Positions 24,982-32,998 of a stretch of DNA of 64,000 bases are shown here, piece after piece. The DNA is from Marinobacter maroccanus (GTDB taxonomy: Bacteria > Pseudomonadota > Gammaproteobacteria > Pseudomonadales > Oleiphilaceae): assembly GCF_002933275.1 (NCBI RefSeq), contig NZ_PSSX01000003.1, positions 186,001 through 250,000 of the forward strand, written 5' to 3'. The first letter of the stretch is position 1. Each line of letters begins with the position of its first letter. Position numbers and translations under genes: made by a program. The notes under the pieces were generated by a model. That model worked only from the letters and a program-made list of their open reading frames with translations, ran no database searches and was not told the origin of the DNA.

Positions 24982-25021
24982 GTTGTCGGGTTACGGCCGT
25001 TGGCCTAACCCGACCTACATG
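24982..25021. repeat. Short palindromic GTAGGTCGG-type repeat, copy 1
   Basis: A palindrome whose arms read GTCGGGTTACGGCC and GGCCTAACCCGAC, ending in CTACATG. It is the inverted partner of the copy at 25048-25083, sharing the outer TGTAGGTCGG motif on the opposite strand. Such GTAGGTCGGATTAGC elements are widespread intergenic REP-like repeats in gammaproteobacteria (established knowledge). Confidence 0.75.
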
Positions 25022-25047
25022 CGCCGGCCATGCCTGACTCGAAACGT

Positions 25048-25083
25048 CATGTAGGTCGGATTAGCAAAGCGTAATCCGACAAC
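25048..25083. repeat. Short palindromic GTAGGTCGG-type repeat, copy 2
   Basis: Reads GTAGGTCGGATTAGC, a 3-nt centre AAA, then GCGTAATCCGAC, an imperfect hairpin of about 11 bp. It is in opposite orientation to copy 1, 27 bp away. The pair sits between yheV and prlC, both on the minus strand, and could act as a transcription boundary or an mRNA end after prlC. Confidence 0.78.
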
Positions 25084-25126
25084 AGCCGGATCAGCTCCAA
25101 AGGCTGCAAAACAACCCTCGCTATCG

Positions 25127-27172
25127 TCAGGCAGCTTCGTCCGTGATGCCGGTTTGTTTCAGTAGCGCATCCACCTGCGGTTCGCGGCCCCGGAAGGCCT
25201 TGAACAGTTCCATGGGCTCCTGTGAGCCGCCTTTCTCCAGGATATTGTGGAGGAAGGCCTTGCCGGTTTCCGGGTCGAAGATGCCTTTTTCCTCGAACAG
25301 AGAGAAGGCATCAGCCGCCAGCACTTCCGCCCACTTGTAGCTGTAGTAGCCAGCCGCATAGCCACCTGCAAAGATGTGCGAGAAGGAGTTGGGGAAGCGG
25401 TTGAATTCCGGGGCTTCCACCACAGCAATCTCGCTGCGCACCTTGCGATGCATATCCAGCGGGTTGGTGGGCGCTTCGTCGGTGAATTCCGCGTGCAGGC
25501 GGAAGTCGAACAGGGAGAATTCGAGCTGGCGCACCATGCCCATGCCGGACTGGAAGTTCTTGGCCGCCAGCAGTTTCTGCAGCAGATCTTCCGGCAGCGG
25601 TTCACCGGTTTCGTGGTGCGAGGCGATCAGGCCCAGTGATTCCGGATTCCAGCACCAGTTTTCCAGGAACTGGCTGGGCAGCTCGACGGCGTCCCAGGCG
25701 ACACCGTTGATGCCGGACACATCCAGCACGTCCACCTGGGTCAGCATGTGATGCAGGCCATGGCCGAATTCGTGGAACAGGGTGGTGACCTCATCGTGGG
25801 TCAGCAGTGACGGCTTGCCGTTGACCGGCGGTGTGAAATTGCAGGTCAGGAACGCTACCGGCAACTGGAGCTGGCCACGGAGGTTGCGCCAGCGCACCCG
25901 GCAATCTGCCATCCAGGCTCCGCCACGCTTGCCCTGGCGGGCATACAGGTCGAGGTAGAACCAGGCCAGGGGCTCACCGTTGCGGCTGATGCAGTAGGCC
26001 GTGGCATCCTCGTGCCAGGTTTCGACTTCCGGCTTCGCTTCAATCTGCACGTCGAACAGTTTCTCGGCTACCCGGAACAGTCCGGGTACCACCTTGTTCA
26101 CCGGGAACCAGGGGCGCAAGGTTTCCGGGGAAATGTCGTACCGCTTCTGGCGAAGTTTCTCGCTGTAATAGCCGATATCCCAGGCTTGCAGCTCCTCGGC
26201 GCCGTATTCGTCTTTTGCGAACGCCTTCAGCTCGGCAAATTCTTTCTCTGCCTGGGGCTTGGACTTGGCCGCCAGCTGGTTCAGGAAGTCCAGCACCTCG
26301 TCGCTGCTGCGGGCCATCTTGGTGGCCAGGGAGCGCTCGGCGTAGTTGTCAAAGCCCAACAGTTTGGCCTGGGCGTGGCGGCGCTTGAGGATTTCCGCCA
26401 TCACCGGGGTGTTGTCCCACTGGCCGGCATCCGGGCCCTGGTCGGAGGCTCGGGTCACAAAGGCTTCATAAACTTCACGGCGCAGATCCCGATTGTCACA
26501 GTAGGTCATGACGGGATAGAAACTGGGGAAGTCCAGGGTGATCACATAGCCTTCCAGCTCTTTCTGGCGGGCTGCCTGCTTGGCACTCTCAATGGCAGTT
26601 TCGGGAACACCGGCCAGCTCATCAACATCGGTAATGTGTTTGAACCAGTGCTGGGTCGCATCCAGCACGTTGTCGCTGAACTTGTTGGACAGCTCCGACA
26701 GCTCCCGGGACAAATCAGCGTACTGCTTTTTCTTGTCTTCCGGCAGGTCGACACCACCCAGATGGAAATCCCGGAGGGTGTTTTCCACAGACTTGCGCTG
26801 GGCTTCGCTCAGGTTCTTGAAATCGTCTCGCTCGGCCAGCTTCTTGTAGGCGTCGCAGAGGGCCGCGTTCTGGCTCACTTCGGTGCTGTACTCGGTGAGC
26901 TTCTCCAGGCAGTTTTTGTACACCTTTCGCAGCTCGTCGTTGTTCATCACGCCGTTCAGGTGCGAAATCACCGACCAGGCATTGCTCAGCTTGTCATCCA
27001 GCGCCTGCATCGGCTGGGCCAGGGTCTCCCAGGTGGGATCGTCCTGCTCTGCGATTTGGCTGATTTTCATCCGGTTTTCACTGAGAATCTGGTCAATTGC
27101 CGTTTCCATGTGTTCGGTGCGAACATGGTCAAACTTCGGCAACAGGTCGTCAGTCAGTAACGGGTTATTCAT
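25127..27172 (-). CDS. prlC: Oligopeptidase A (M3 family zinc metallopeptidase)
   Basis: 681 residues, the usual length for PrlC/OpdA. The catalytic motif is FHEFGHGLHHM with zinc ligands H467 and H471 and the base E468; a third zinc ligand is expected in the VAWDAVELPSQFLENW region, where E of VELPSQ matches the family. Family knowledge: a cytoplasmic endopeptidase degrading short peptides, including cleaved signal peptides. AAGGGGA precedes the ATG. Downstream are repeats, then yheV. Confidence 0.96.
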   Translation of the reverse strand: MNNPLLTDDLLPKFDHVRTEHMETAIDQILSENRMKISQIAEQDDPTWETLAQPMQALDDKLSNAWSVISHLNGVMNNDELRKVYKNCLEKLTEYSTEVSQNAALCDAYKKLAERDDFKNLSEAQRKSVENTLRDFHLGGVDLPEDKKKQYADLSRELSELSNKFSDNVLDATQHWFKHITDVDELAGVPETAIESAKQAARQKELEGYVITLDFPSFYPVMTYCDNRDLRREVYEAFVTRASDQGPDAGQWDNTPVMAEILKRRHAQAKLLGFDNYAERSLATKMARSSDEVLDFLNQLAAKSKPQAEKEFAELKAFAKDEYGAEELQAWDIGYYSEKLRQKRYDISPETLRPWFPVNKVVPGLFRVAEKLFDVQIEAKPEVETWHEDATAYCISRNGEPLAWFYLDLYARQGKRGGAWMADCRVRWRNLRGQLQLPVAFLTCNFTPPVNGKPSLLTHDEVTTLFHEFGHGLHHMLTQVDVLDVSGINGVAWDAVELPSQFLENWCWNPESLGLIASHHETGEPLPEDLLQKLLAAKNFQSGMGMVRQLEFSLFDFRLHAEFTDEAPTNPLDMHRKVRSEIAVVEAPEFNRFPNSFSHIFAGGYAAGYYSYKWAEVLAADAFSLFEEKGIFDPETGKAFLHNILEKGGSQEPMELFKAFRGREPQVDALLKQTGITDEAA

Positions 27173-27234
27173 AGGTCCCCTTCTCAGCTAGTCGAATCTT
27201 GGGTAGTTTGGTTTCTTCAAGTTGCGAGGCTGGC

Positions 27235-27344
27235 GCCTGTGGGAGAGGCCCTTCCAAAACGCGCTCCTTGCGGCACGTCCATGTGACGCTTGACTGTCGC
27301 CATCCATGGCGACAGACAGTTTTGGAAGGGCCTCTCCCACAGGC
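27235..27344. repeat. 110-bp palindromic element with three-way-junction potential
   Basis: A perfect 26-bp inverted repeat (27235-27260 with 27319-27344) encloses two smaller hairpins: CGTC/GACG near 27276-27288 and CTGTCGCCAT/ATGGCGACAG at 27294-27315. No open frame fits. It separates prlC and the divergent carbonic-anhydrase gene, where their promoters should lie. The outer arm includes the GTGGGAGAGGCC string typical of dispersed proteobacterial repeats. It looks like a REP/MITE-type unit, inferred from structure. Confidence 0.8.
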
Positions 27345-27384
27345 ACCCCGGGCCTTCGGGTAATTCATCAATGAGTACTATGTA

Positions 27385-27921
27385 ATGACGAATATACGTT
27401 CACACAAGGGTATCACGCCATATTTTGGGGAACGGGCGTGGGTAGATCCAAGTGCCGTGGTGATTGGTGATGTCGAAACCGGCGATGACGTTTCCATCTG
27501 GCCGATGACCGTGGTGCGTGGCGATATGCACAAAATCCGTATCGGGCATCGGTGCAGCATCCAGGATGGGTCAGTTCTGCATATCACCCACGCCAGTGAC
27601 TACAACCCCGGTGGTTATCCGCTCACACTGGGCGACGACGTGACGGTGGGCCACAAGGCGCTGCTGCATGGCTGCACCATTGGCAGCCGGGTTCTGGTGG
27701 GCATGGGCTGCATCATTATGGATGGCGCCGTGGTGGAGGACGAGGTGATTGTTGCCGCCGGCTGTCTGGTGCCGCCCGGCAAGACCCTGGAGTCCGGGCA
27801 TCTTTATGTTGGATCGCCCTGCAAAAAAGCCCGGGCGCTGACCGAGAAGGAGCGGGGATTCTTCAAATACACCGCCGCCAACTACGTCCGCCTCAAGGAT
27901 GAATACCTTAACGATCAGTAA
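27385..27921 (+). CDS. Gamma carbonic anhydrase family protein (YrdA-like)
   Basis: A 178-residue left-handed beta-helix protein with hexapeptide repeats. Seen: VIGDVETGDDVSIWPMTVVRGDMHKIRIGHRCSIQDGSVLHITHASD and VTVGHKALLHGCTIGSRVLVGMGCIIMDGAVV. The three metal-ligand histidines of the family are in VLHITH and VGHKALLHG. Family knowledge: trimeric, Zn/Fe-binding, often with weak or no measured carbonic anhydrase activity. The ATG at 27385 has a poor Shine-Dalgarno sequence. It is divergent from prlC across the palindromic element. Confidence 0.9.
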   Translation: MTNIRSHKGITPYFGERAWVDPSAVVIGDVETGDDVSIWPMTVVRGDMHKIRIGHRCSIQDGSVLHITHASDYNPGGYPLTLGDDVTVGHKALLHGCTIGSRVLVGMGCIIMDGAVVEDEVIVAAGCLVPPGKTLESGHLYVGSPCKKARALTEKERGFFKYTAANYVRLKDEYLNDQ

Positions 27922-27987
27922 GCCAGTGGTCTGAACTCAAGGCCGCAGCCGTATGTTTCGGGGTAACCCTGCATCCCGGAGCCCCTT

Positions 27988-28233
27988 GTGGACACATCGG
28001 ACAAACCGTTTGATAGAGCATTGCTGTACCTGCGTGCCGCAGGCCACGATACCGGCCCGGAAACCCGGGCCCGGTTGCACAGCATGCTGCAGGCGCGCGG
28101 GGCTGAGAACCCGGCCTTGAGTACCGGGCAATTACTGGAGCAGATGCCCCGGTGGTTCGCCCTGCCCGGGCCGCATCAGGGTCGCCATATGCCGCCTATA
28201 GCCCGGGCCAGTATCGGGTATCCCCGTGAGTAA
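27988..28233 (+). CDS. Small protein preceding and overlapping opgH
   Basis: 81 residues from a GTG start (GGAG 8 nt upstream). No signal peptide, helix or known domain. The tail GPHQGRHMPPIARASIGYPRE is proline-rich and polar, rather like the region before the first helix of longer OpgH proteins. Its stop overlaps the GTG start of the glucosyltransferase by 8 bases, so it may be translationally coupled or be a split N-terminal segment of OpgH. The assignment is weak. Confidence 0.45.
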   Translation: MDTSDKPFDRALLYLRAAGHDTGPETRARLHSMLQARGAENPALSTGQLLEQMPRWFALPGPHQGRHMPPIARASIGYPRE

Positions 28234-30337
28234 TGCCGACTCCTGGCGTCCGATTGCCTTCCGCCGGCGCTTCCTGCTTGTCCTCCTTGTCGCCGCTCAG
28301 ACCCTGGCCGGGATATTTCTGTTTGCCCAGACTGTACCGGATCAGGCCGGTTCCGGAACAACCGCCGCTTTGCTCACGGTATTCGGGGTGCTTTTTGCCT
28401 GGATTGGCGTGGGTTTCTGGACGGCGGTTTTCGGGTTCGTTGCCCTTCGTTTCGGTGGCGACTCCTGGAGCCTTTCCAGGCGTGTAGAGCACACTGGGCC
28501 CGGGCAGTCATTGTCTGCCCCAACCGCCGTCGTGATGCCCATCTGCCATGAGCCAGTGCAGCATACCCTCGGTGGTTTGAAAGCGATCATCCAGGATCTC
28601 GAGCAACAGGGGCAGGCCGGGGCCGTGGATTTCTATGTGCTCTCGGATAGTCGGGACCCGGACATCTGGCTGGAGGAACAGGCGACCGGCGAGCAAATAC
28701 GCGGGGAGCTCGGCCCCCACCAGCAACTGTTCTACCGGCGGCGCAACGTCAATCTGAACTACAAGAGCGGCAATATCGCGGATTTCCTGCGTCGATGGGG
28801 TCGCCGCTACCGCTATATGGTCGTTCTGGATGCCGACAGCCTGCTCAGTGCCAACTGCATTACCCGGCTGATACAGCTCATGGAAGCCCGGCCCGAGGCG
28901 GGGATTATCCAGACCGCACCCCGCCTGGCCCGGGCAGAATCCCGCTTTGGCCGGCTGCAGCAGTTCGCCAATCGCTGTTATGGCAGGCTCTACAGTGCCG
29001 GGCTGGCGGCCATCCAACTGGGTGAGGCCACATACTGGGGTCACAACGCGATTATCCGGGTGGCGCCATTCATGGCCCACTGTGGTCTGCGCAAGCTCCG
29101 GGGACCCGGTCTGTTCCGGGGCCCCGTGCTAAGCCACGACTTTATCGAGGCTGCACTGATGGGCCGGGCAGGCTACGAAGTCTGGTTGGAACCGGCCATC
29201 GCCGGAAGTTTCGAGGAATCACCGCCGACCCTGGAAGACGACCTGATCCGCGACCGGCGCTGGTGTCGTGGCAATCTCCAACACCTCTGGCTATTGGCAA
29301 CTCTGGGCAAGATCCGGCTGGCCCACCGGATGGCCCTGCTGACCGGCGTTCTCTCCTACCTGGCTTCTCCGCTCTGGCTGATTTTCCTCGGCTTATCCGG
29401 CTATGTCGCGTTGGCCGGACCGACACCCGAGCCATCGCTACCAGGCGTGATGGCCACTACCGAAGCCGGCTCTGGTGCAGGGGCCCTGCTGGTCGCAGTA
29501 ACTGCACTTCTTCTCTTCGGCCCACGGATTCTGGCCGTAACAGACCACAGGCTGGCCAGCCGAACCCCGAGATTTGGCGGTCTGTTCAGGCTCTGCAGTA
29601 ATACCCTTCTCGAAACAATCGCGGCACTGGCGCTCGCGCCCATCCGAATGCTGGTTCATACCCTTCATGTGGTCCGGGCTCTATTGAATCTCAAAGTGGG
29701 CTGGCAAGGGCAAAACAGGTCCGGCGGCCTCACTCCCGGGCTCAGCCTACAGCACTTTGGTTCGCTTCTGTTTTCAGCCGCCGCAGGCCTTGCTCTGATT
29801 CATTGGCACGCACCAACTCTGACGCCCTGGGCCCTGCCAGTTATGGCACCGGTTTTACTGGCGCCGGCTCTGGCCTGTTGGCTTGGCCGAAATTCCGGCC
29901 CGGTAACCTGGCTGCATGTGCCCGAGGATGGTCAAGTCGCAAGAGTGATTGAACGGGCCAACGCCACACCCCCACTTCGCCATAACCCGGGTCGGTTGAG
30001 CTGGTTCGAACAAACGGTCCTGTCGCCGGTCTTTGCCCGGGCTTGCCAATATGACGCTCAGCCTGCCACCGGCAAAAAAGCACGGGCACTGGAACGCCTG
30101 GTCAATCGCTGCGCCACGGAAGGCAAACAGGCCCTGACCCACCGGGAACTCAGCCTGATCTGCAATCATCCGGAGGCTCTGGAAGCCCTGCATTGGCGGG
30201 CCTGGCATGCCGCGCCCGAATCGCCCTGGCGGGCGGTGCTGGACCGCATGGCGCAATCGGTTGAAAGCGCTACCCCGACATCGGTGTCTTTGCCTCGTCG
30301 GCGGGAAGAACTGGGATGGGTGGAGGTGGCTTCGTGA
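28226..30337 (+). CDS. opgH: Glucans biosynthesis glucosyltransferase MdoH/OpgH-like
   Basis: 703 residues, shorter than the E. coli protein (847) because the long cytoplasmic N-terminus is missing. Seen: two N-terminal helices, then a GT2 domain with VMPICHEP, YVLSDSRDPDIW, VVLDADSLLS (DAD at 202-204), DFIEAALMGRAGYEVWL and RDRRWCRGNLQHLWLL (R-R-W at about 344-346), followed by six further helices. These are the catalytic and product-binding motifs of beta-1,2-glucan synthases using UDP-glucose at the inner membrane. The periplasmic partner opgG is not in the window. Overlap by 4 bases with the next gene (GTGA) indicates coupling. Confidence 0.9.
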   Translation: MSNADSWRPIAFRRRFLLVLLVAAQTLAGIFLFAQTVPDQAGSGTTAALLTVFGVLFAWIGVGFWTAVFGFVALRFGGDSWSLSRRVEHTGPGQSLSAPTAVVMPICHEPVQHTLGGLKAIIQDLEQQGQAGAVDFYVLSDSRDPDIWLEEQATGEQIRGELGPHQQLFYRRRNVNLNYKSGNIADFLRRWGRRYRYMVVLDADSLLSANCITRLIQLMEARPEAGIIQTAPRLARAESRFGRLQQFANRCYGRLYSAGLAAIQLGEATYWGHNAIIRVAPFMAHCGLRKLRGPGLFRGPVLSHDFIEAALMGRAGYEVWLEPAIAGSFEESPPTLEDDLIRDRRWCRGNLQHLWLLATLGKIRLAHRMALLTGVLSYLASPLWLIFLGLSGYVALAGPTPEPSLPGVMATTEAGSGAGALLVAVTALLLFGPRILAVTDHRLASRTPRFGGLFRLCSNTLLETIAALALAPIRMLVHTLHVVRALLNLKVGWQGQNRSGGLTPGLSLQHFGSLLFSAAAGLALIHWHAPTLTPWALPVMAPVLLAPALACWLGRNSGPVTWLHVPEDGQVARVIERANATPPLRHNPGRLSWFEQTVLSPVFARACQYDAQPATGKKARALERLVNRCATEGKQALTHRELSLICNHPEALEALHWRAWHAAPESPWRAVLDRMAQSVESATPTSVSLPRRREELGWVEVAS

Positions 30338-31884
30338 TACTGGTGTGGCTACTGCTCCTGAACGCAGCATTCCTGCTGCCCGCCCTGGCATTGCCCGGAG
30401 ACAATCCCTGGTTTTCCCTGGAAGCCCTGGTCATCTGGGCCGTCGTTTGCGGGCTCAGGGTGCCGGAACAGCGGTATCGCGTCGCCCAGGTACTGGCTGT
30501 GCTGTATGGGCTGCTGGTTCTTCTTGTTCTGGCGGATGCCCTGGTTCGGGAAAGTTTTGGCCGCGGGCTGAACCTGTACCTGGAACTTGGCCTGCTGGAT
30601 GCGGCCTGGAACCTGCTGGACACCAATCTGGGAGGCGTTCTGGCGTTGCTGGTTCTCCTCGCCCTGGCTGCGGTGGTGGCCGGGACAGGCTGGGTATTCC
30701 AACATGGACTGCAACGGCTGGCGCATCACTCTCCGGCTCGCCTTGGCAAGCCACTCTGGCTGATATCCGGCTTGTTCCTCGCCGGGGCAGTAACCCCGTG
30801 GATCGGTAGCCCGGCGCTGGCCTTTGTTGCCAATCAGGCCTCCCTGATCACTCACACTCACCAGACAACCCGGAGCTTTGCCAAAGAGCTGAGCGCTCGA
30901 CCAGGACGGGAAAACAAGCCGACGCCATTGCCGGGACTGGCGCGCACCGATGTGATTCTGGGGTTTATTGAATCCTACGGCGTCTCCACGGTCACGGACG
31001 AGCGCTACCGTTCCATAGTCAGCCCAGGCCTTGAAGCCATGGGCCGGTCAATCGAGGCGGCCGGGCTGACGGTCGCCACCGGCCGGCTGCAGTCTCCGAT
31101 CCAGGGTGGCCAGTCCTGGCTGGGCCACCTGTCAATACTCAGTGGCCAGTGGATTCACAACCAGCTTGCCTACGAAACCCTGCTCAGCAGCGGCTACGCG
31201 ACCCTGATCGATGATTTCCGCAGCACCGGGCACAAAACTGTGGCCGTAATGCCCGCTATCACCCAGGCCTGGCCCGAGGGCCGACTGTTCCGGTACGACC
31301 AGATCTACGACCATGATGACCTGGAGTACCAGGGGCCGCCGTTCAACTGGGTCACCATGCCCGATCAGTACACCTGGCACCGGTTCCAGGCCATTCGCGA
31401 AGCTCATCAGGGGCCACTGTTCGCCGAATTGGCGCTGATCAGCAGCCACGCACCCTGGGTTCCGATCCTGCCGGTGCTCGATGACTGGCAAAGCATCGGC
31501 AACGGAGAGGTCTTCCGGCACTGGGAGGGTGCCGGCGAGGCACCGGTTTCGTTATGGCGGGAACCGGATCGGGTCCGCCAGCATTATGGGCAGGCCATTG
31601 CCTATGCCCTGGAGGTTGCCGGAGGCTTCGCCGATCACTATCTCAGGCAGGACGCCCTGATGATTATCCTGGGTGACCATCAGCCTGCACCTCTGATCAC
31701 CGGCGAAGACGCCAGCAGGGATGTCATTGTGCATGTCATCAGTGCTGATCCGTCGCTGGTAGCTCCCTTCCTGTCCGGAGAATTACCGGGATTTCGACCG
31801 GGTATCCGGCCCGATCTGGAAACAGCCGGAGCCTCAATGGCCCGTTTCCGGCCGTTTTTGCACCGGCATTTTGGTGAATTCTGA
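30334..31884 (+). CDS. LtaS/OpgB-like membrane phosphoglycerol or phosphoethanolamine transferase
   Basis: About 516 residues: four or five N-terminal helices (to about 190), then an alkaline-phosphatase/sulfatase-type extracytoplasmic domain. Possible active-site residues: E in GFIESYG, S in QGGQSWLGHLS (where LtaS has a nucleophilic Thr), H in SSHAPWVP and D-H in LGDHQPAP. The start is GTG at 30334, with GGAGGT 6 nt upstream and a GTGA overlap with the opgH stop; an ATG at 30316 is less likely. Family knowledge: enzymes of this fold add phosphoglycerol or phosphoethanolamine to glycans such as periplasmic glucans. The substrate here is inferred from the opgH neighbour. Confidence 0.8.
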   Translation: MILVWLLLLNAAFLLPALALPGDNPWFSLEALVIWAVVCGLRVPEQRYRVAQVLAVLYGLLVLLVLADALVRESFGRGLNLYLELGLLDAAWNLLDTNLGGVLALLVLLALAAVVAGTGWVFQHGLQRLAHHSPARLGKPLWLISGLFLAGAVTPWIGSPALAFVANQASLITHTHQTTRSFAKELSARPGRENKPTPLPGLARTDVILGFIESYGVSTVTDERYRSIVSPGLEAMGRSIEAAGLTVATGRLQSPIQGGQSWLGHLSILSGQWIHNQLAYETLLSSGYATLIDDFRSTGHKTVAVMPAITQAWPEGRLFRYDQIYDHDDLEYQGPPFNWVTMPDQYTWHRFQAIREAHQGPLFAELALISSHAPWVPILPVLDDWQSIGNGEVFRHWEGAGEAPVSLWREPDRVRQHYGQAIAYALEVAGGFADHYLRQDALMIILGDHQPAPLITGEDASRDVIVHVISADPSLVAPFLSGELPGFRPGIRPDLETAGASMARFRPFLHRHFGEF

Positions 31885-31923
31885 AGCCTGCTTGACCCTG
31901 ATCAAAATTCCACCAACCCCGCC

Positions 31924-31952
31924 CTTGAAAACATCCTTACTGCACCTACATT
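31924..31952 (+). promoter_or_regulatory. Possible sigma-32 promoter of the hsp20 gene
   Basis: CTTGAAA at 31924-31930 matches the sigma-32 -35 consensus exactly. A weak -10-like CCTACATT at 31945-31952 follows with 14-nt spacing. It lies 118 bp before the Hsp20 ATG. The -10 match is poor, so this is tentative; heat-shock control of the downstream gene is expected from its family. Confidence 0.35.
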
Positions 31953-32070
31953 CGGTACTAGCAGAGGTTCACGGATAACCATCCGGCTGGCGCCACCGGC
32001 ATGGAGCTGTTCCGCGATCGAAGCTGAAGTCAAACATTCAGATTCGTTCCGATAAAAGGAGGAGATCCTT

Positions 32071-32526
32071 ATGAGCAATCTTACCCGCTGGAATCCGGTC
32101 AATGAATTCGAAGACCTGATGAGCCGCTATAACCGCATGTTCGGCCTGACACGCTCAGGCGGCGAGCGCGAAAGCAAAGACGTGTTCAGCCGCAGCGACT
32201 GGGCTCCGGCCGTGGACATCAAGGAAACTCCGGAGGCCTTCACCATTGAGGCGGAGTTGCCGGGCATGTCCAAGGAAGACGTAAAAGTGACCGTACACGA
32301 AGGTGTTCTGAGCATTCAGGGTGAACGCAAGAGTGAGAGCGAGACCGACGACAAGAAGCATCACCGGATAGAGCGCTTCTACGGCAGCTTTCTGCGCCGC
32401 TTTACGCTGCCGGACAACGTCGATGAAAACAGTGTGAAAGCCAATTTCAAGGACGGCATGCTGACGCTGACACTCCAGAAAGCCGAACCGAAAGAGCCCA
32501 AGGCCATTGAAGTCGACGTGCAATAA
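32071..32526 (+). CDS. Hsp20/alpha-crystallin family small heat-shock protein
   Basis: 151 residues with an N-terminal region beginning MSNLTRWNPVNEFEDLMSRYNRMFG, an alpha-crystallin domain (about 45-135: DIKETPEAFTIEAELPGMSKEDVKVTVHEGVLSIQGERK) and the C-terminal tail ending AKPEPKEP-like AEPKEPKAIEVDVQ with an I-E-V anchor. Family knowledge: an ATP-independent chaperone that forms oligomers and holds unfolding proteins. AAGGAGGAGA gives a strong ribosome binding site. The gene is followed by a strong intrinsic terminator. Confidence 0.94.
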   Translation: MSNLTRWNPVNEFEDLMSRYNRMFGLTRSGGERESKDVFSRSDWAPAVDIKETPEAFTIEAELPGMSKEDVKVTVHEGVLSIQGERKSESETDDKKHHRIERFYGSFLRRFTLPDNVDENSVKANFKDGMLTLTLQKAEPKEPKAIEVDVQ

Positions 32527-32553
32527 ACGCCGACAACCTCAGGCAACAACACA

Positions 32554-32594
32554 CGGCCGCAGCGGGATCAGTTCCCGGCTGCGGCCGTTTTTTT
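32554..32594 (+). terminator. Intrinsic terminator of the hsp20 gene
   Basis: A 10-bp GC stem (32554-32563 with 32578-32587), extended by GGGA/TCCC around a small loop, is followed by TTTTTTT at 32588-32594. The stop codon of the convergent PA4642-family gene (32568-32570) lies inside the hairpin. Confidence 0.85.
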
Positions 32595-32885
32595 GGCACC
32601 GGCCTTTTCCAGCGCCCGGGCATAATCCACACTGCGGCGATGCCGGGCGATAAGGTCCAGAATGGTTTCCCCGTCCGGGCCGGTGGCATTCAGATCCCGA
32701 CCCTCGGCAACGAAAAATCCGATAAAGCGTTCGAAATCTTCCGCTCGCATGGCCTGGTAGGCTTTCAACAGAGCGTTATAGTCGGCATTCTCCGCAGCAT
32801 CCCAGGGGCGAATATCCAGAAAACTCCTGACCCGCTCATCGCTCCATTCTTCGCCAATCACCTTCGGCTTGTCCGGTCCACTCAT
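32568..32885 (-). CDS. PA4642 family protein
   Basis: A 105-residue soluble protein. Seen: KPKVIGEEWSDERVRSFLDIRP, LKAYQAMRAEDFERFIGFFVAEGRDLNATGPDGETILDLIARHRR, which match the Pseudomonas PA4642 family pattern as I recall it. The second half (LNATGPDGETILDLIARH) resembles a single ankyrin-like repeat. Function is unknown. Its stop codon is embedded in the Hsp20 terminator; convergent to that gene. No operon partner is visible on its own strand. Confidence 0.8.
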   Translation of the reverse strand: MSGPDKPKVIGEEWSDERVRSFLDIRPWDAAENADYNALLKAYQAMRAEDFERFIGFFVAEGRDLNATGPDGETILDLIARHRRSVDYARALEKAGAKKTAAAGN

Positions 32886-32998
32886 GGTTGCTCTCTCGCT
32901 TCACTGTGCCAGTCAATTATCGGGCGCACAGTATAAAGCCCTGAAAGCTGGACAGTTATATGGATTGCGAATGAGAAGCTGCGCCTCAGATATAAGGC

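Noticed and set aside
24421..25083. CRISPR array
   Set aside because: The repeats are palindromic, few, irregularly spaced and in opposite orientations; no spacers of uniform length and no cas genes.
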